DNA from: Pseudomonas sp. Z8(2022)
GTDB taxonomy: Bacteria > Pseudomonadota > Gammaproteobacteria > Pseudomonadales > Pseudomonadaceae
Direction of reading: 5' to 3'
DNA: 64,000 nt
Assembly: GCF_025837155.1 (NCBI RefSeq)
Contig: NZ_CP107549.1
Coordinates: forward strand, 2,604,001-2,668,000
Below the pieces are notes generated by a model that saw only the letters and a program-made list of their open reading frames with translations, was not told the origin of the DNA and did no database searches. Positions 19,723-30,660 of this stretch are shown here, in pieces (positions within the stretch are counted from its first letter, which is position 1; each line of letters starts with the position of its first letter). The position numbers and the translations under genes were made by a program.

Positions 19723-20337
19723 TCAACCCGCCTCAGGCTGGAAACGCACAACAAAACCGCTGAGCTTGTGCTGGCGGTTGAGCTGATCACGCAGACGCTC
19801 GGCCTCGGCACGCTCGATCAGTGGGCCGACGAACACGCGGTTCATGCCATCGAAGGTGCGGATGTAGGCGTTGTAGCCCTGACTGCGCAGGGTTTTCTGC
19901 AGGTTTTCGGCGCCACCGCGACTGGACAGACTGGCCAGCTGTACCGACCAACTGATCGGCAGGTTGTTGGCATCCAGGCGCCCTTCAGGCTTGGCGGGGG
20001 CTACGGTAACGGCCTGTTCGGTCTTGGCCGGCTCCGGCTTCGGCTGAACAGCCGGCACTGGAGCCGGCCCGGGCTGCTCCGGCACCTCGACGATCTGCGG
20101 CTGCACCTCTTCGACCGGCATCAACTCCTGCGGCAATTGCTCGGGCTCGACCACTTCGGCAGGCTCTACCACGATCTCGGCAGAGCTCGATGCCTGCGGC
20201 ATCGCCGGCACGTCCACGACCACGCGGCGCATCTCGTCTTCGCGCGAGAGCAGCATCGGCAGAAATATCACCGCCAATGCCACCAGCACCAGAGCACCGA
20301 CCATGCGCTGCTTGAGTCCCTTGTCCAGCATTGCCAT
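19723..20337 (-). CDS. dedD: SPOR-domain membrane protein DedD-like
   Basis: A 204-residue protein: a short cytoplasmic part, one membrane helix (about residues 12-30, MVGALVLVALAVIFLPML), a Pro/Glu/Val-rich periplasmic linker (about 45-120) and a C-terminal SPOR domain (about 130-200; SWSVQLASLSSR, AYIRTFDGMNRVFVGPL). SPOR domains bind peptidoglycan lacking stem peptides at the division septum. It lies between folC and cvpA, the dedD position in E. coli and Pseudomonas. I chose the ATG at 20337 (MAMLDKGLKQR); the ATG two codons further is possible. Confidence 0.9.
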   Translation of the reverse strand: MAMLDKGLKQRMVGALVLVALAVIFLPMLLSREDEMRRVVVDVPAMPQASSSAEIVVEPAEVVEPEQLPQELMPVEEVQPQIVEVPEQPGPAPVPAVQPKPEPAKTEQAVTVAPAKPEGRLDANNLPISWSVQLASLSSRGGAENLQKTLRSQGYNAYIRTFDGMNRVFVGPLIERAEAERLRDQLNRQHKLSGFVVRFQPEAG

Positions 20338-20351
20338 CCCCAATCCCCTTA

Positions 20352-21629
20352 TCAAGCCGGCCGGGCCAGCCAATCCAGGGCCTCGGCCACGCAGAAAAAC
20401 GATCCGAACAACAGTATTTCGTCACCCTCGGCGGCCTGTTCACACTGCGCTTCAAGGGCAGCACGCACGTCCGTGTATTGCGCCACTGCAGCCCCCTGGG
20501 CTTGCAGGTACCCGGCCAGCTCGCCAGCAGAACGTGAACGCGGCGTATCCAGTGGTGCCACCGCCCAGCCGGAAACCAGACTCAGGAGCGGTGCGACAAC
20601 CCCGGGCAAATCCTTATCGGCCAACAGCGCGAACACCGCCCAGCGTTTCCCACTCGGCGGACGACTTTCCAGGCGCTGCGCCAGATAATCGGCTGCATGT
20701 GGATTATGCCCAACATCGAGCAACAGTGTGAGTGGCTTGCCTCGCCAATCCAGCGCGCGCCGATCCAGACGTCCGGTTACCCGTGTAGTGAGCAAGGCCT
20801 GCTCGATCTGCTGCGGCTCCCAGGGCAGCGGCAGAAGCGCATAGGCCTGCAGCGCCAGCGCAGCGTTCTCCATCGGCAGATCGAGAAGAGGCAATTCCTC
20901 CAGGCGTAACACCTGGCCCTGCGCATCAAGGCCATACCAGGACCATGCCTGTGACTCGATGCTCAGATCATAATCACGCCCCCGCAGGTACAGCGACGCA
21001 TCGAGAGTCGCCACCTCGCGCAGCAACGGTAGTGGCGGATCCAGATCACCGCACAAGGCAGGTTTGCCGGCGCGCATGATTCCGGCTTTTTCGAAGGCCA
21101 CCGACTCACGGGTATCTCCCAGCCAGTCGGCGTGATCGAGACCAATACTGGTGATCAGCGCCAGATCGGCGTCCACCAGATTGACAGCATCCAGGCGTCC
21201 GCCCAGGCCGACTTCGAGCACCACGGCATCCAGCCCGGCACGCTCGAACAGCCAGAAGGCGGCCAGCGTTCCCATCTCGAAGTAGGTCAGCGATACCTCG
21301 CCACGAGCGGCTTCGACCGCAGCGAAGGCCTGGCACAGTGCCTCGTCACTCGCCTCGTGCCCGTCCAGAAGCACACGTTCGTTGTAACGGAGCAGATGGG
21401 GCGAACTGTAGACACCTACGCGTTGCCCATTGGCCCTGATCAGACTGGCGAGAAAGGCACAGGTGGAGCCCTTGCCGTTGGTGCCCGTGACGGTGATCAC
21501 CAGCGGCGCAGGTTTGCCCAGGCCGAGCCTGCGCGCCACCTCGCGCGAGCGCTCCAGGCCCATGTCGATGGCCGAGGGATGCAATTGCTCGAGGTAGGCG
21601 AGCCACTCGCCCAGGCTACGCTCGGTCAT
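20352..21629 (-). CDS. folC: Bifunctional folylpolyglutamate/dihydrofolate synthase
   Basis: A 425-residue Mur-ligase-family enzyme. It has the P-loop [15 protein letters not shown] (about 45-60), [26 protein letters not shown] and the C-terminal [11 protein letters not shown]. It adds L-glutamate to dihydropteroate and folates. Its ATG overlaps the accD stop (ATGA), so accD and folC are coupled. Length is normal. Confidence 0.96.
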   Translation of the reverse strand: MTERSLGEWLAYLEQLHPSAIDMGLERSREVARRLGLGKPAPLVITVTGTNGKGSTCAFLASLIRANGQRVGVYSSPHLLRYNERVLLDGHEASDEALCQAFAAVEAARGEVSLTYFEMGTLAAFWLFERAGLDAVVLEVGLGGRLDAVNLVDADLALITSIGLDHADWLGDTRESVAFEKAGIMRAGKPALCGDLDPPLPLLREVATLDASLYLRGRDYDLSIESQAWSWYGLDAQGQVLRLEELPLLDLPMENAALALQAYALLPLPWEPQQIEQALLTTRVTGRLDRRALDWRGKPLTLLLDVGHNPHAADYLAQRLESRPPSGKRWAVFALLADKDLPGVVAPLLSLVSGWAVAPLDTPRSRSAGELAGYLQAQGAAVAQYTDVRAALEAQCEQAAEGDEILLFGSFFCVAEALDWLARPA

Positions 21630-22510
21630 GCAGTGGCCGGCAGGGAGACCGGGGAAGGACGATTCATCAGCTGCGCCAGCAGGCGCGCCAGACGCGGGCG
21701 CAACTCGTTGCGCGGAATGATCATGTCGATAGCACCGTGCTCCAGCAGGAACTCGCTGCGCTGGAAGCCTTCCGGCAGCTTCTCGCGCACGGTCTGCTCG
21801 ATCACGCGTGGGCCGGCGAAGCCGATCAGCGCCTTCGGCTCGGCCACGATCACGTCACCCAGCATGGCCAGGCTGGCAGAAACACCGCCGTATACCGGAT
21901 CGGTCAATACGGAGATGAACGGCAGACCCTCTTCACGCAGACGCGCCAGCGCAGCGGAAGTCTTGGCCATCTGCATCAGCGAGATCAGTGCCTCCTGCAT
22001 GCGCGCACCACCGGATGCGGAGAAGCACACCAGCGGGCAGCGTTTTTCCAGCGCGACATTGGCAGCCTGGACGAAACGCTCGCCGACGATGGCGCCCATG
22101 GAACCGCCCATGAAGGAAAACTCGAATGCACAAACGGCGATCGGCATGCCTTCGAGAGTTCCGCTCATGGAGATCAGCGCATCTTTCTCGCCGGTCTGCT
22201 TCTGCGCAGCGGCCAGGCGATCCTTGTACTTCTTGCTGTCACGGAACTTCAGGCGGTCCACCGGCTCCAGATCAGCGCCGATCTCCTCGCGCCCATCGGC
22301 ATCGAGGAAGATATCGAGACGCGCACGAGCGCCGATACGCATGTGGTGATTGCACTTGGGGCAGACGTCGAGGGTCTTTTCCAGCTCGGGGCGATAAAGC
22401 ACGGCATCACAGGACGGACATTTGTGCCACAGGCCCTCGGGCACAGAGCTCTTTTTCACCTCGGAACGCATGATCGAGGGAATGAGTTTGTCTACCAACC
22501 AGTTGCTCAT
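21626..22510 (-). CDS. accD: Acetyl-CoA carboxylase carboxyltransferase, beta subunit
   Basis: A 294-residue carboxyltransferase beta subunit. The N-terminal zinc ribbon uses Cys31, Cys34, Cys50 and Cys53 (CPSC and CPKC). The crotonase-like core shows [18 protein letters not shown] and SGGARMQE, the acyl-CoA and carbanion-stabilising loops. With AccA it transfers carboxyl from biotin to acetyl-CoA, starting fatty acid synthesis. It is coupled to folC downstream; trpF lies upstream on the same strand after 134 bases. Confidence 0.97.
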   Translation of the reverse strand: MSNWLVDKLIPSIMRSEVKKSSVPEGLWHKCPSCDAVLYRPELEKTLDVCPKCNHHMRIGARARLDIFLDADGREEIGADLEPVDRLKFRDSKKYKDRLAAAQKQTGEKDALISMSGTLEGMPIAVCAFEFSFMGGSMGAIVGERFVQAANVALEKRCPLVCFSASGGARMQEALISLMQMAKTSAALARLREEGLPFISVLTDPVYGGVSASLAMLGDVIVAEPKALIGFAGPRVIEQTVREKLPEGFQRSEFLLEHGAIDMIIPRNELRPRLARLLAQLMNRPSPVSLPATA

Positions 22511-22644
22511 GCTGTCATTTCTCCATAACCGTTGGTTCGGATGAACGCCCCACTGCGGCGCCCATCTCCAGCAATTCTTTTATACCGTGCCCATACCCGT
22601 GGAAACGGGCCATGGCGGCTAACAGGCTAATTGACGGCCCTGCC

Positions 22645-23277
22645 TCAATCGCCGTCACATTGCGCGCCATGCACCGCCTGCACGAATACACGAATTTTGT
22701 TTGCATCCTTTATGCCTTTACTGGCTTCTACCCCGCCGCTGACATCGACGGCATAGGGCCTGACCTGGCGAATGGCGGCGGCAACGTTGCTCGCCTCCAG
22801 GCCACCGGCAAGGATGATCGGTTTGGCGATGTCCGACGGCACAAGTGACCAGTCGAAAGTCGCCCCGGTTCCACCGGGCACGCCTTCAACGAAGGTGTCG
22901 AGCAGAATGCCCCGAGCTCCAGAGTAGTTCGCAATGGTGGCAGCAAGGTCTTCATCGGGGCGTACACGCAGCGCCTTTATATAGGGACGACCATACCCTT
23001 CACAGTCGGCAGGCGATTCGTCGCCGTGAAACTGCAACAGATCCAGCGGCACTTGCCGCAGCAGAGCCTGCAACTGGTCACGCGGCATGTTCACGAACAG
23101 GCCGACGCTGGTCACGAACGGCGGCAACGCCTGCACGATCGCAGCAGCCTGCTCGGGACTCACCGCACGCGGGCTCTTGGCATAGAACACCAGACCGATG
23201 GCATCAGCCCCGGCCGCAACGGCCGCCAGCGCATCTTCCACCCGGGTAATGCCGCAAATCTTGCTGCGCACACGCAT
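22645..23277 (-). CDS. trpF: Phosphoribosylanthranilate isomerase
   Basis: A 210-residue TIM barrel starting [16 protein letters not shown]; the KICGIT motif carries the catalytic cysteine and [12 protein letters not shown] with VSGGVE forms the phosphate-binding end. It isomerises phosphoribosylanthranilate in tryptophan synthesis. As in other Pseudomonas it is unlinked to the other trp genes and sits between truA and accD. The ATG at 23277 is preferred because AAGG lies eight bases upstream; a GTG three codons earlier (23286) is also in frame. Confidence 0.96.
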   Translation of the reverse strand: MRVRSKICGITRVEDALAAVAAGADAIGLVFYAKSPRAVSPEQAAAIVQALPPFVTSVGLFVNMPRDQLQALLRQVPLDLLQFHGDESPADCEGYGRPYIKALRVRPDEDLAATIANYSGARGILLDTFVEGVPGGTGATFDWSLVPSDIAKPIILAGGLEASNVAAAIRQVRPYAVDVSGGVEASKGIKDANKIRVFVQAVHGAQCDGD

Positions 23278-23321
23278 TCGCTTCACCTTCTGCCTGTCGA
23301 GCGCCGGATGGTAACAAAGGC

Positions 23322-24185
23322 TCAGGTCTGCCGCACATCTACCAGGCCGGAGAGGAAATGCGGGCCAAGGTAACGTGCCGGCAAGTCGAACTCTTCGGGG
23401 TATTCAACCTGAACCAGATAAAGCCCATAGGGGTGCGCGGTCACGCCACCACTGCGTCGCTCCGCACGCGCCAGCACCTCGCTGACCCACTCGACTGGCC
23501 GCTCTCCGGCGCCGATGGCCATCAGCACGCCGGCAATATTGCGCACCATGTGATGCAGGAAGGCGTTGGCCCGAATATCCAGTACGATGAAACAACCGTG
23601 CTCGATCACCTCCAGATGATGCACGGTCTTGATCGGCGACTTGGCCTGACACTGACTGGCGCGAAACGAACTGAAATCATGCGTGCCAACCAGAGCACGA
23701 GCAGCTTCACGCATGCGCGCCACATCCAGCGGCCGGTGATTCCAGGTCACCTCTTCGGCCATATGCGCCGGACGAATCGGATCACTGTAGATCACGTAGC
23801 GATAACGCCGCGCCATCGCGCTGAAACGCGCGTGAAAATGCGCCGGCATCACCTTCGCCCAGGTCACGCTTATGTCCTTGGGCAGGTTCATGTTGGCGCC
23901 CATGATCCAGGCGTGCAGCGGTCGCTCGACATCGGTATCGAAATGAACCACCTGCCCACTGGCGTGCACCGATGCATCGGTACGCCCGGCGCAATGAATA
24001 TTGACCGGCGCGCCGCCCGCGACTTTTGACAGTGCATCCTCCAGACAACCCTGGATAGAGGCGACATTGCCAGCCTGACGCTGGAAGCCGCGGTAGCGCG
24101 CGCCCTTGTATTCGAGACCAAGGGCGACTCTGGAAAAGCCAGCGGCCGCCATTTCGGCGGCCGCTACAGGTACTGCTTCAGACAT
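23322..24185 (-). CDS. truA: tRNA pseudouridine(38-40) synthase
   Basis: A 287-residue Tru[20 protein letters not shown] at the start, catalytic aspartate in [10 protein letters not shown], and the C-terminal [14 protein letters not shown]. It makes pseudouridine at positions 38-40 in the anticodon arm. It follows fimV directly. The ATG at 24185 is chosen, but an in-frame TTG at 24197 would overlap the fimV stop and could be used; no clear Shine-Dalgarno sequence decides between them. Confidence 0.95.
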   Translation of the reverse strand: MSEAVPVAAAEMAAAGFSRVALGLEYKGARYRGFQRQAGNVASIQGCLEDALSKVAGGAPVNIHCAGRTDASVHASGQVVHFDTDVERPLHAWIMGANMNLPKDISVTWAKVMPAHFHARFSAMARRYRYVIYSDPIRPAHMAEEVTWNHRPLDVARMREAARALVGTHDFSSFRASQCQAKSPIKTVHHLEVIEHGCFIVLDIRANAFLHHMVRNIAGVLMAIGAGERPVEWVSEVLARAERRSGGVTAHPYGLYLVQVEYPEEFDLPARYLGPHFLSGLVDVRQT

Positions 24186-24193
24186 GGAATCGA

Positions 24194-27016
24194 TCAAACC
24201 AGCTTGGCAATCATCTCGCGAGCTTCCTGCTGCTGTTCGTCGTTACCCTCGGCAACCACTTCATCGAGAATGTCGCGAGCGCCTTCGGTATCCCCCATGT
24301 CGATATAGGCGCGCGCCAGATCGAGCTTGGTCGCGGTCTCATCGGTACCCGAGAGGAAGTCGAAATCGTCGTCACCGCCCAGGTCGCCGGACAGGCTGTC
24401 GGCTGCTGCAAGCGGAGCTGCCTGCGGCTCGTCGAAGTCAGTCGACAACTGGTCCAGCTCGGCAGTCACCTCATCCAGCTGGGCCGCAAAGCTGTCAGCT
24501 TCGGCTGCTGGCTGAGCCGGCGCTTCATCTTCGAGCGACAGGTCGAAATCGGCCGGCAGGTCGAGATCGGCAGCCGGAGCTTCTTCCGGCAGATCGAGGC
24601 TCAGGCCGGACAGATCATCCTCGGACTGACTCAGCGGCGCGTCATCGTCGAGGCTCAGCAGGAAATCATCACCTTCGTCGCTGGCCACTGCAGCCGGCTC
24701 GTCCAGGTCGAGACTGAATTCAGAGAGATCATCGGCCGACTGAGACAGTTCCACCTTGTCATCACCCAGAGCCAGATCGAAGGCCAGGTCATCATCAGCG
24801 GAAGCGGCCGGTGCAGCGGGCTCGTCGATCAGGCCGAAGTCCAGATCATTATCCAGCGACAGTGGCGCTTCGTCGGTCTTGGCATGCTGAAGATCGCTTT
24901 CCAGATCAGCCTCTAGCTCATCCAGGCTCAGGTCGAATGCATCATCCAGGTCGCCACCCGCAGTGGCAGCAGGTGCTTCAGCGACGAGCTCGTCCAGGCT
25001 CAGGTCATCCAGACTGAAATCGCCCAGGTCGTCCTCGACGGACGCCGCGGCGGCGGCAGCACCGGCACCGGCAAAGGCAGCGATCGCCGGATACCTGGAT
25101 TTCAGCTGCTCGGCCTCAGCATTCACTCCGCCGATTTCGCGCAGCTCGTTGTCCTGACGGGCAAAGCCTTCGCGATCACCCAGCTCGGCGTATACCTCCA
25201 TCAGCTTCAGACGCAGATCGGCACGATGCGGCTCGTCGTTGATCGCGTTCTGCAGCAGTTCGGCAGCCTGATTGAAGCGGCCATAGGCGATGTAGATATC
25301 TGCCTCACCCAGCGCATCGCCGGTCTGCGCGGTAACGCGCTCTTCGCCAGCGACCGGAGCGGCCTGGGCGGCAGGTTCGTCATCGAGCCCCGCGAAGCTG
25401 TCCTCAGGCATCTCCAGATCGGACGCGAACGCCTGATCCTGCGACAGATCACCGGCCAGTTCGTCCTGCAACTCGGCTTCCTTCATGGCATTGCGACGCG
25501 ACAACGCCATCAGAGCCAACAGCAGAACCAGCAGCGCACCACCACCTGCCAGCCCCAGGGTCATCGGGTTGGCCATCAGGTCATCGAGGAAGCTCTGCGG
25601 AGCCGGAGCAGGCGCTACGGGCTTGGCCGCTTCGACAGGTGTGGCCGGAGCGGCAGGTTTCACCGGAGCAACAGGCTCAACGGCAGCAGCCGGCTCCTCG
25701 GCCGGCTGTTCGGTAGTGGCGGCGCTGTCTTCGACAGACGCCCCCGGCTCCTCGGAATAGTTGTAGTCAGGTTCTGCCCCCTCAGGCGGCGACACGGGTG
25801 GAGTTGCCGCCTCCGACACAGGCGGAGCCGCTTCGGGCTCCGTAGCCGGAGTTTCCGTGGCCGGTTCATCAGCAGCAGCCGGAGCAGGAGCTGCCGAGAG
25901 ATCGGCCTGCAGCTTGGCCAGCTGACTGTCTTTCAGTTCGACCAGGCGCTGCAGCTTGTCCAGCTGACTTTGCAGATCGCTCACCCGACTTTGCAGCTCG
26001 GCATTCTCGCGACGAGTCGAATCCAGACTTTCCTGAGTCACGGCCAGCTTGTCGGCCAGCGCCTTGCTGTTGGCCGAACCGGTATCGCTACCGCGAGTGG
26101 ACTGACCAGCGTCAGCCGCCACCAGTTTCAGGCTGTCAGTCGATTCGGCAGTGGCAGGTGCGGAACCGGCGGTGCTACGACGGGTGGCATCCAGCTGACG
26201 CGAAGCAACGGCACGGCCTTCGCGCCAGGCAGCATTCTGTTCGGCAACCTGGGCAATCGCCTCGACAGCACTGCGACTGCGAATCTGCTGCTCATCCGGC
26301 AGACGCAGCACCTGGCCGCTCTTCATACGGTTGATATTGCCGCCGATGAAGGCATCCGGATTCAGATCCTGAATGGCCAGCATGGTCTGGTTGACCGAAC
26401 CACCGCCGACGCGCTGGGCAATTTCCCACAGCGTATCGTTGGCAGTGGTCTTGTATTCGTTACCAGAGATGCTGTTCGAAGCCGGAGCCGACGCGGCAGG
26501 ACGCGACGCGGTAGCAGGTGCACTGCTCGGCGCAGCGGCGGGAACAACAGCCGGGCGCGGCGCAGGCGCGGCAACCGGCAGTTGCGGCGCAGCGGCTACC
26601 GTGGTTTGCGGAGAATACAGTGGCGGATCGAGCAGCAGCGTGTACTCACGCAGCAGGCGGCCATTCGGCCAGAGTACTTCCACCAGGAAGTTGAGATAGG
26701 GCTCGCGCACTGCCTTGTTCGAAGTGACGCGAATAACGCTCTTGCCATTAGGCTTCAATACGGGAGTGAACTTGAGGTCGGTCAGAAAGTACTGACGATC
26801 AACACCCGCCTTGACGAACTCCTCGGGGGACGCGAGGGTTGGAATCACCTCATTGGAGGCCAGGTCGCGAACCTCCAGCAATTCGATCTCCGCCACCAAT
26901 GGCTGATTCAGCGAGGACTGCAGGGTAACTTCACCCAACCCCAACGCATGCGCCATACCGGAAGACAGCGCGGAAGCGGCTGCGATTGCCAGCACCAGTT
27001 TGCGAACCCGAATCAT
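24194..27016 (-). CDS. fimV: FimV, LysM-TPR polar hub protein
   Basis: A 940-residue protein with all FimV parts in order: signal peptide (1-25, cleavage after MAHA), conserved N-terminal domain, LysM (about 187-240, YKTTANDTLWEIAQRV), a coiled coil (about 315-375), Pro/Ala/Glu linker, one membrane helix (about 485-503), an acidic cytoplasmic region with repeated SLDLDE-like units, and a C-terminal TPR motif (ARAYIDMGDTEGARDILDEVVAEG). In P. aeruginosa FimV is a polar hub needed for twitching, type II secretion and cAMP control. The ATG at 27016 starts a proper signal peptide; the frame upstream of it has none. Confidence 0.95.
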   Translation of the reverse strand: MIRVRKLVLAIAAASALSSGMAHALGLGEVTLQSSLNQPLVAEIELLEVRDLASNEVIPTLASPEEFVKAGVDRQYFLTDLKFTPVLKPNGKSVIRVTSNKAVREPYLNFLVEVLWPNGRLLREYTLLLDPPLYSPQTTVAAAPQLPVAAPAPRPAVVPAAAPSSAPATASRPAASAPASNSISGNEYKTTANDTLWEIAQRVGGGSVNQTMLAIQDLNPDAFIGGNINRMKSGQVLRLPDEQQIRSRSAVEAIAQVAEQNAAWREGRAVASRQLDATRRSTAGSAPATAESTDSLKLVAADAGQSTRGSDTGSANSKALADKLAVTQESLDSTRRENAELQSRVSDLQSQLDKLQRLVELKDSQLAKLQADLSAAPAPAAADEPATETPATEPEAAPPVSEAATPPVSPPEGAEPDYNYSEEPGASVEDSAATTEQPAEEPAAAVEPVAPVKPAAPATPVEAAKPVAPAPAPQSFLDDLMANPMTLGLAGGGALLVLLLALMALSRRNAMKEAELQDELAGDLSQDQAFASDLEMPEDSFAGLDDEPAAQAAPVAGEERVTAQTGDALGEADIYIAYGRFNQAAELLQNAINDEPHRADLRLKLMEVYAELGDREGFARQDNELREIGGVNAEAEQLKSRYPAIAAFAGAGAAAAAASVEDDLGDFSLDDLSLDELVAEAPAATAGGDLDDAFDLSLDELEADLESDLQHAKTDEAPLSLDNDLDFGLIDEPAAPAASADDDLAFDLALGDDKVELSQSADDLSEFSLDLDEPAAVASDEGDDFLLSLDDDAPLSQSEDDLSGLSLDLPEEAPAADLDLPADFDLSLEDEAPAQPAAEADSFAAQLDEVTAELDQLSTDFDEPQAAPLAAADSLSGDLGGDDDFDFLSGTDETATKLDLARAYIDMGDTEGARDILDEVVAEGNDEQQQEAREMIAKLV

Positions 27017-27172
27017 AGCGTTATCCCTTGTCTTATCTTTTTTTCTCGGCATGCGAGAGGGTCTTGAGAACTGCTGCCTGCCTCCGCTCCAAGAGCGGTT
27101 CCCCATTCAGCAATCAACTCAGCCAGTATTGCCAAGCTAGAAAGATTCTTCAAATTTCTAGGTAAGTATCTT

Positions 27173-28183
27173 TTACAGATAGTGTTTTATCAATAACTCA
27201 GCTATCTGCACAGCATTCAGAGCGGCGCCTTTTCTTACATTATCAGACGCAATCCACAAATTGAGTTGCGTTGAATCGCCGACGCCATGGCGAACTCGTC
27301 CGACATAAACCTGATCCTGCCCCACCGCATCACCCACTGCTGTCGGATAGTCGCCCGCCTCTACCAGCTCTATGCCTGGCGCTGCTTCGAGCAATTGCTG
27401 CACGGCTGCGACATCTATATCTGCATCGGATTGCACGCCAACCGCAAGGCTGTCACCAAAGAACACCGGCGCCAGGGCGCAAGTTGCAGCAACGGGAAGC
27501 CCGGGCAGACCTAACAATTGCCGGACCTCCTCAGCGAGACGCTTTTCCAGCTGCGCATGCCCCTGCTGGTCCACTTCGCCGATCTGCGCCAGCAAATTGA
27601 AGGCGACCTGCCGATCCACCGTCTTGGGCTCCAGCGGGCGGGCGTTGAGCAACTCGGCGGTCTGGCGCGCCAACTCCTGCACGCCACCGCGCCCCAAGGT
27701 GGAGATGGCCAACATGGCCGTCAGCTGCAAACGCTGCGGATTCAGTACCGATTTCAATGCCGACAACACCAATGCGCAGGCAACCGCCGAAGGGGTCGGC
27801 GCACTGACACACCACGGCCTGGTCAGCGCCGGCAACCCATCGACGCCCAGTTCGGGCAGTACGCAGGGTGCCTGCTCCAGCGGCAACGCAGCGCTCAGAT
27901 CGATCAGTGAACAGCCGGCCGCCAGCACGCGCTCACGGCAGGCGCGCGTGACTTCCGCGCCCGCAGCGAAGAATGCCAATTGCACCTGAGAAAAGTCGAA
28001 AGCCTCCAGCGACCTGACCCGCACCTGACGACCACGAAACGAAAGGCTCTGCCCCGCCGACTCGCTGCTGGCCAGCAGATGCAGATCCCTGATCGGAAAT
28101 TCGCGCTCTTCGAGCAATTCGACCAGCGCTTCACCAACATTACCGGTGGCGCCGATCAGGGCGACATTGATGGGCTGACTCAT
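27173..28183 (-). CDS. Asd-like paralogue without catalytic cysteine (Usg/PA3116 type)
   Basis: A 336-residue protein with the semialdehyde dehydrogenase fold: Rossmann motif ALIGATGNVGEALVELL and a C-terminal dimerisation domain. In true aspartate-semialdehyde dehydrogenase the nucleophile sits in a GNxNC motif; here the aligned stretch is VSAPTPSAV, so a proline (about residue 131) replaces the Cys. Cys125 is nearby but out of register. It is therefore unlikely to be an active dehydrogenase. Similar genes beside asd are usually annotated as asd or usg. It lies between fimV and the functional asd on the same strand. It may be a regulatory or structural homologue. Start ATG at 28183 by homology to family length. 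Confidence 0.85.
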   Translation of the reverse strand: MSQPINVALIGATGNVGEALVELLEEREFPIRDLHLLASSESAGQSLSFRGRQVRVRSLEAFDFSQVQLAFFAAGAEVTRACRERVLAAGCSLIDLSAALPLEQAPCVLPELGVDGLPALTRPWCVSAPTPSAVACALVLSALKSVLNPQRLQLTAMLAISTLGRGGVQELARQTAELLNARPLEPKTVDRQVAFNLLAQIGEVDQQGHAQLEKRLAEEVRQLLGLPGLPVAATCALAPVFFGDSLAVGVQSDADIDVAAVQQLLEAAPGIELVEAGDYPTAVGDAVGQDQVYVGRVRHGVGDSTQLNLWIASDNVRKGAALNAVQIAELLIKHYL

Positions 28184-28324
28184 GGACGGACCTACAACAC
28201 AGAAGGAGCGGCACTGTAACTGCACGCCCCGCGTCCCGGCAATCGGCTTGAGCGCATATAAAAGACAAAGCCCCTCTGTATAAACAGAAGGGCCTTGCTG
28301 AACGGGCGATGACCAAAGTGGCGC

Positions 28325-29437
28325 TTAGCGCTCCAGCAGAATCCGCAGCATGCGGCGCAGCGGCTCGGCTGCACCCCACAGCAATTGGTCGCCGACGGTG
28401 AATGCGCCCAGGTACTGCGAGCCCATGTTGAGCTTGCGCAGACGACCGACCGGAACGCTCAGCGTGCCGGTGACGGCAGTCGGGCCGAGATCACGGATGG
28501 AGTCTTCGCGGTGGTTCGGCACCAGCTTGACCCAGGGATTGTGCTGGCTGATCAGGCCTTCGATGTCGGCCATCGGCACATCCTTGTTCAGCTTGATGGT
28601 CAGCGCCTGGCTGTGGCAACGCATGGCACCGATGCGCACGCAGATACCATCGACCGGGATCGGACTCTTGAAACGACCGAGGATCTTGTTGGTTTCGGCC
28701 TGAGCCTTCCACTCTTCACGGCTCTGCCCGTTGGGCAGTTCCTTGTCGATGTAGGGGATCAGACTGCCGGCCAGCGGCACGCCGAAGTTGTCCACCGGAA
28801 AGGACTCGCCACGCATGGTCTCGGCCACCTTGCGGTCGATTTCGAGGATGGCACTGGCCGGGTCAGCCAGGTCATCGGCCACCGCACTGTGAAGGGTGCC
28901 CATCTGCTTGATCAGCTCACGCATGTTCTGCGCGCCGGCACCGGAAGCCGCCTGATAGGTCATGGCACTCATCCATTCGACCAGACCGGCTTCGTAGAGG
29001 CCGCCCAGCGCCATCAGCATCAGGCTGACGGTGCAGTTGCCGCCAATGTAGTTCCTGGTGCCGGCATCCAGCGCCTGATCGATGACCTTGCGGTTGACCG
29101 GATCGAGCACGATCACCGCGCTGTCGTCCATGCGCAGGCTGGAAGCAGCGTCGATCCAGTAACCCTGCCAGCCGGCTTCACGCAGCTTGGGGAAGACTTC
29201 ATTGGTGTAGTCGCCGCCCTGGCAGGTCAGGATCACGTCCAGGCCTTTCAGCTCGTCGATACTGTAGGCATCTTTCAGCGGAGCAATGTCCTTGCCAATG
29301 GCAGGGCCCTGGCCGCCAACATTGGAGGTGGTGAAGAACACCGGCTCGATCAGGTCGAAGTCCCGCTCTTCCAGCATGCGCTGCATGAGCACGGAACCGA
29401 CCATGCCACGCCAACCGATCAGACCTACACGTTTCAT
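28325..29437 (-). CDS. asd: Aspartate-semialdehyde dehydrogenase
   Basis: A 370-residue enzyme with the intact catalytic motif GGNCTVSLM (Cys135) and NADP motif [14 protein letters not shown] near the N-terminus. It reduces aspartyl phosphate to the semialdehyde for Lys, Thr, Met and diaminopimelate synthesis. Length fits the Gram-negative long form. It lies between leuB and the cysteine-less paralogue, both on the same strand; the 56-base gap to leuB could allow co-transcription. Confidence 0.97.
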   Translation of the reverse strand: MKRVGLIGWRGMVGSVLMQRMLEERDFDLIEPVFFTTSNVGGQGPAIGKDIAPLKDAYSIDELKGLDVILTCQGGDYTNEVFPKLREAGWQGYWIDAASSLRMDDSAVIVLDPVNRKVIDQALDAGTRNYIGGNCTVSLMLMALGGLYEAGLVEWMSAMTYQAASGAGAQNMRELIKQMGTLHSAVADDLADPASAILEIDRKVAETMRGESFPVDNFGVPLAGSLIPYIDKELPNGQSREEWKAQAETNKILGRFKSPIPVDGICVRIGAMRCHSQALTIKLNKDVPMADIEGLISQHNPWVKLVPNHREDSIRDLGPTAVTGTLSVPVGRLRKLNMGSQYLGAFTVGDQLLWGAAEPLRRMLRILLER

Positions 29438-29493
29438 AACGACTACACCCTTATAAACAGCCCGCCGGAACCACCCCGGCGGGGCTGGGAAGA

Positions 29494-30576
29494 TTACAGA
29501 CTACGCAGCGCTTCGACTACTGCATCACCCATCTCGGCGGTACCGACCCTGGTCTTGCCTTCGGACCAGATGTCGCCGGTACGCAGCCCCTGATCCAGCA
29601 CCAGACTCACCGCCTTCTCGATGGCATCGGCGGCAGCGACCTGGCCGAAGCTGTAACGCAGCATCATGGACACCGAGAGAATGGTGGCCAGCGGGTTGGC
29701 AATACCCTTGCCGGCGATATCCGGCGCAGATCCGTGGCAGGGTTCGTACATGCCCTTGTTGTTGGCGTCCAGGGAGGCAGATGGCAGCATGCCGATGGAA
29801 CCGGTGAGCATCGAAGCTTCGTCAGACAAAATGTCACCAAACATGTTGTCGGTGACGATCACGTCGAATTGCTTGGGTGCGCGCACCAGCTGCATGGCGG
29901 CATTGTCGACATACATGTGGCTCAGTTCGACATCCGGATAGTCCCTGGCCACTTCCTCGACCACGGCGCGCCACAACTGGCTGGAAGCCAGAACGTTGGC
30001 CTTGTCCACCGAGCACAGCTTCTTGCCACGCACGCGAGCCATGTCGAAACCGACCTTGGCGATGCGGCGGATCTCGCTCTCGCTGTACGGCAGGGTGTCG
30101 TAAGCCATGCGCTCGCCGCTCTCCAGCACCTTGCTCTCACGCGGCTGACCGAAGTAGATGCCGCCGGTCAGCTCACGCACAATGAGAATATCCAGACCCG
30201 CGACCACTTCCGGCTTGAGGCTGGAGGCCTCGGCCAGTTGCGGATAGAGGATGGCCGGACGCAGGTTGCCGAACAGACCCAGTTGCGAGCGAATTTTCAA
30301 CAGACCGCGCTCCGGGCGAATGGCCGGGTCGATGGTGTCCCACTTCGGACCGCCAACGGCACCCAGCAGCACGGCATCGGCGGCGCGGGCGCGCTCAAGG
30401 GTCTCGTCTGCCAGCGGGACGCCGTACTTGTCGATGGCCGCGCCGCCCAACTCGTCAAAGGCCAGTTCGAAACCCAGAGCGAACTTGTCGTTGGCCAGGT
30501 TCAGTACCTTGACCGCCTCGGCCATGATTTCCGGGCCGATACCGTCGCCAGGGAGAACCAGAATCTGCTTGCTCAT
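29494..30576 (-). CDS. leuB: 3-isopropylmalate dehydrogenase
   Basis: A 360-residue decarboxylating dehydrogenase with [11 protein letters not shown] at the N-terminus, the substrate-specific arginine region [16 protein letters not shown] and the late signature [15 protein letters not shown] and [14 protein letters not shown]. It performs the third leucine step. The start ATG at 30576 has AGGA upstream. It follows leuD after 84 bases that contain an inverted repeat pair. Confidence 0.97.
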   Translation of the reverse strand: MSKQILVLPGDGIGPEIMAEAVKVLNLANDKFALGFELAFDELGGAAIDKYGVPLADETLERARAADAVLLGAVGGPKWDTIDPAIRPERGLLKIRSQLGLFGNLRPAILYPQLAEASSLKPEVVAGLDILIVRELTGGIYFGQPRESKVLESGERMAYDTLPYSESEIRRIAKVGFDMARVRGKKLCSVDKANVLASSQLWRAVVEEVARDYPDVELSHMYVDNAAMQLVRAPKQFDVIVTDNMFGDILSDEASMLTGSIGMLPSASLDANNKGMYEPCHGSAPDIAGKGIANPLATILSVSMMLRYSFGQVAAADAIEKAVSLVLDQGLRTGDIWSEGKTRVGTAEMGDAVVEALRSL

Positions 30577-30595
30577 CACATCCTCACGAAACACA

Positions 30596-30648
30596 GGGTG
30601 CGCCGTGCGCACCACTGAAAAAAATTGTTCCGGTGCGCACCGCGCACC
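30596..30648. repeat. Pair of inverted 17-mers between leuD and leuB
   Basis: GGTGCGCCGTGCGCACC (30596-30612) and GGTGCGCACCGCGCACC (30632-30648) are reverse complements of each other except for one base, and each is itself nearly palindromic. They form a REP-like hairpin in the leuDB message. Confidence 0.75.
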
Positions 30649-30660
30649 AGGCTGAATACC

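Noticed and set aside
25226..27067. Arg-rich frame on the plus strand opposite fimV
   Set aside because: Low-complexity composition arises from the reverse complement of fimV repeats.
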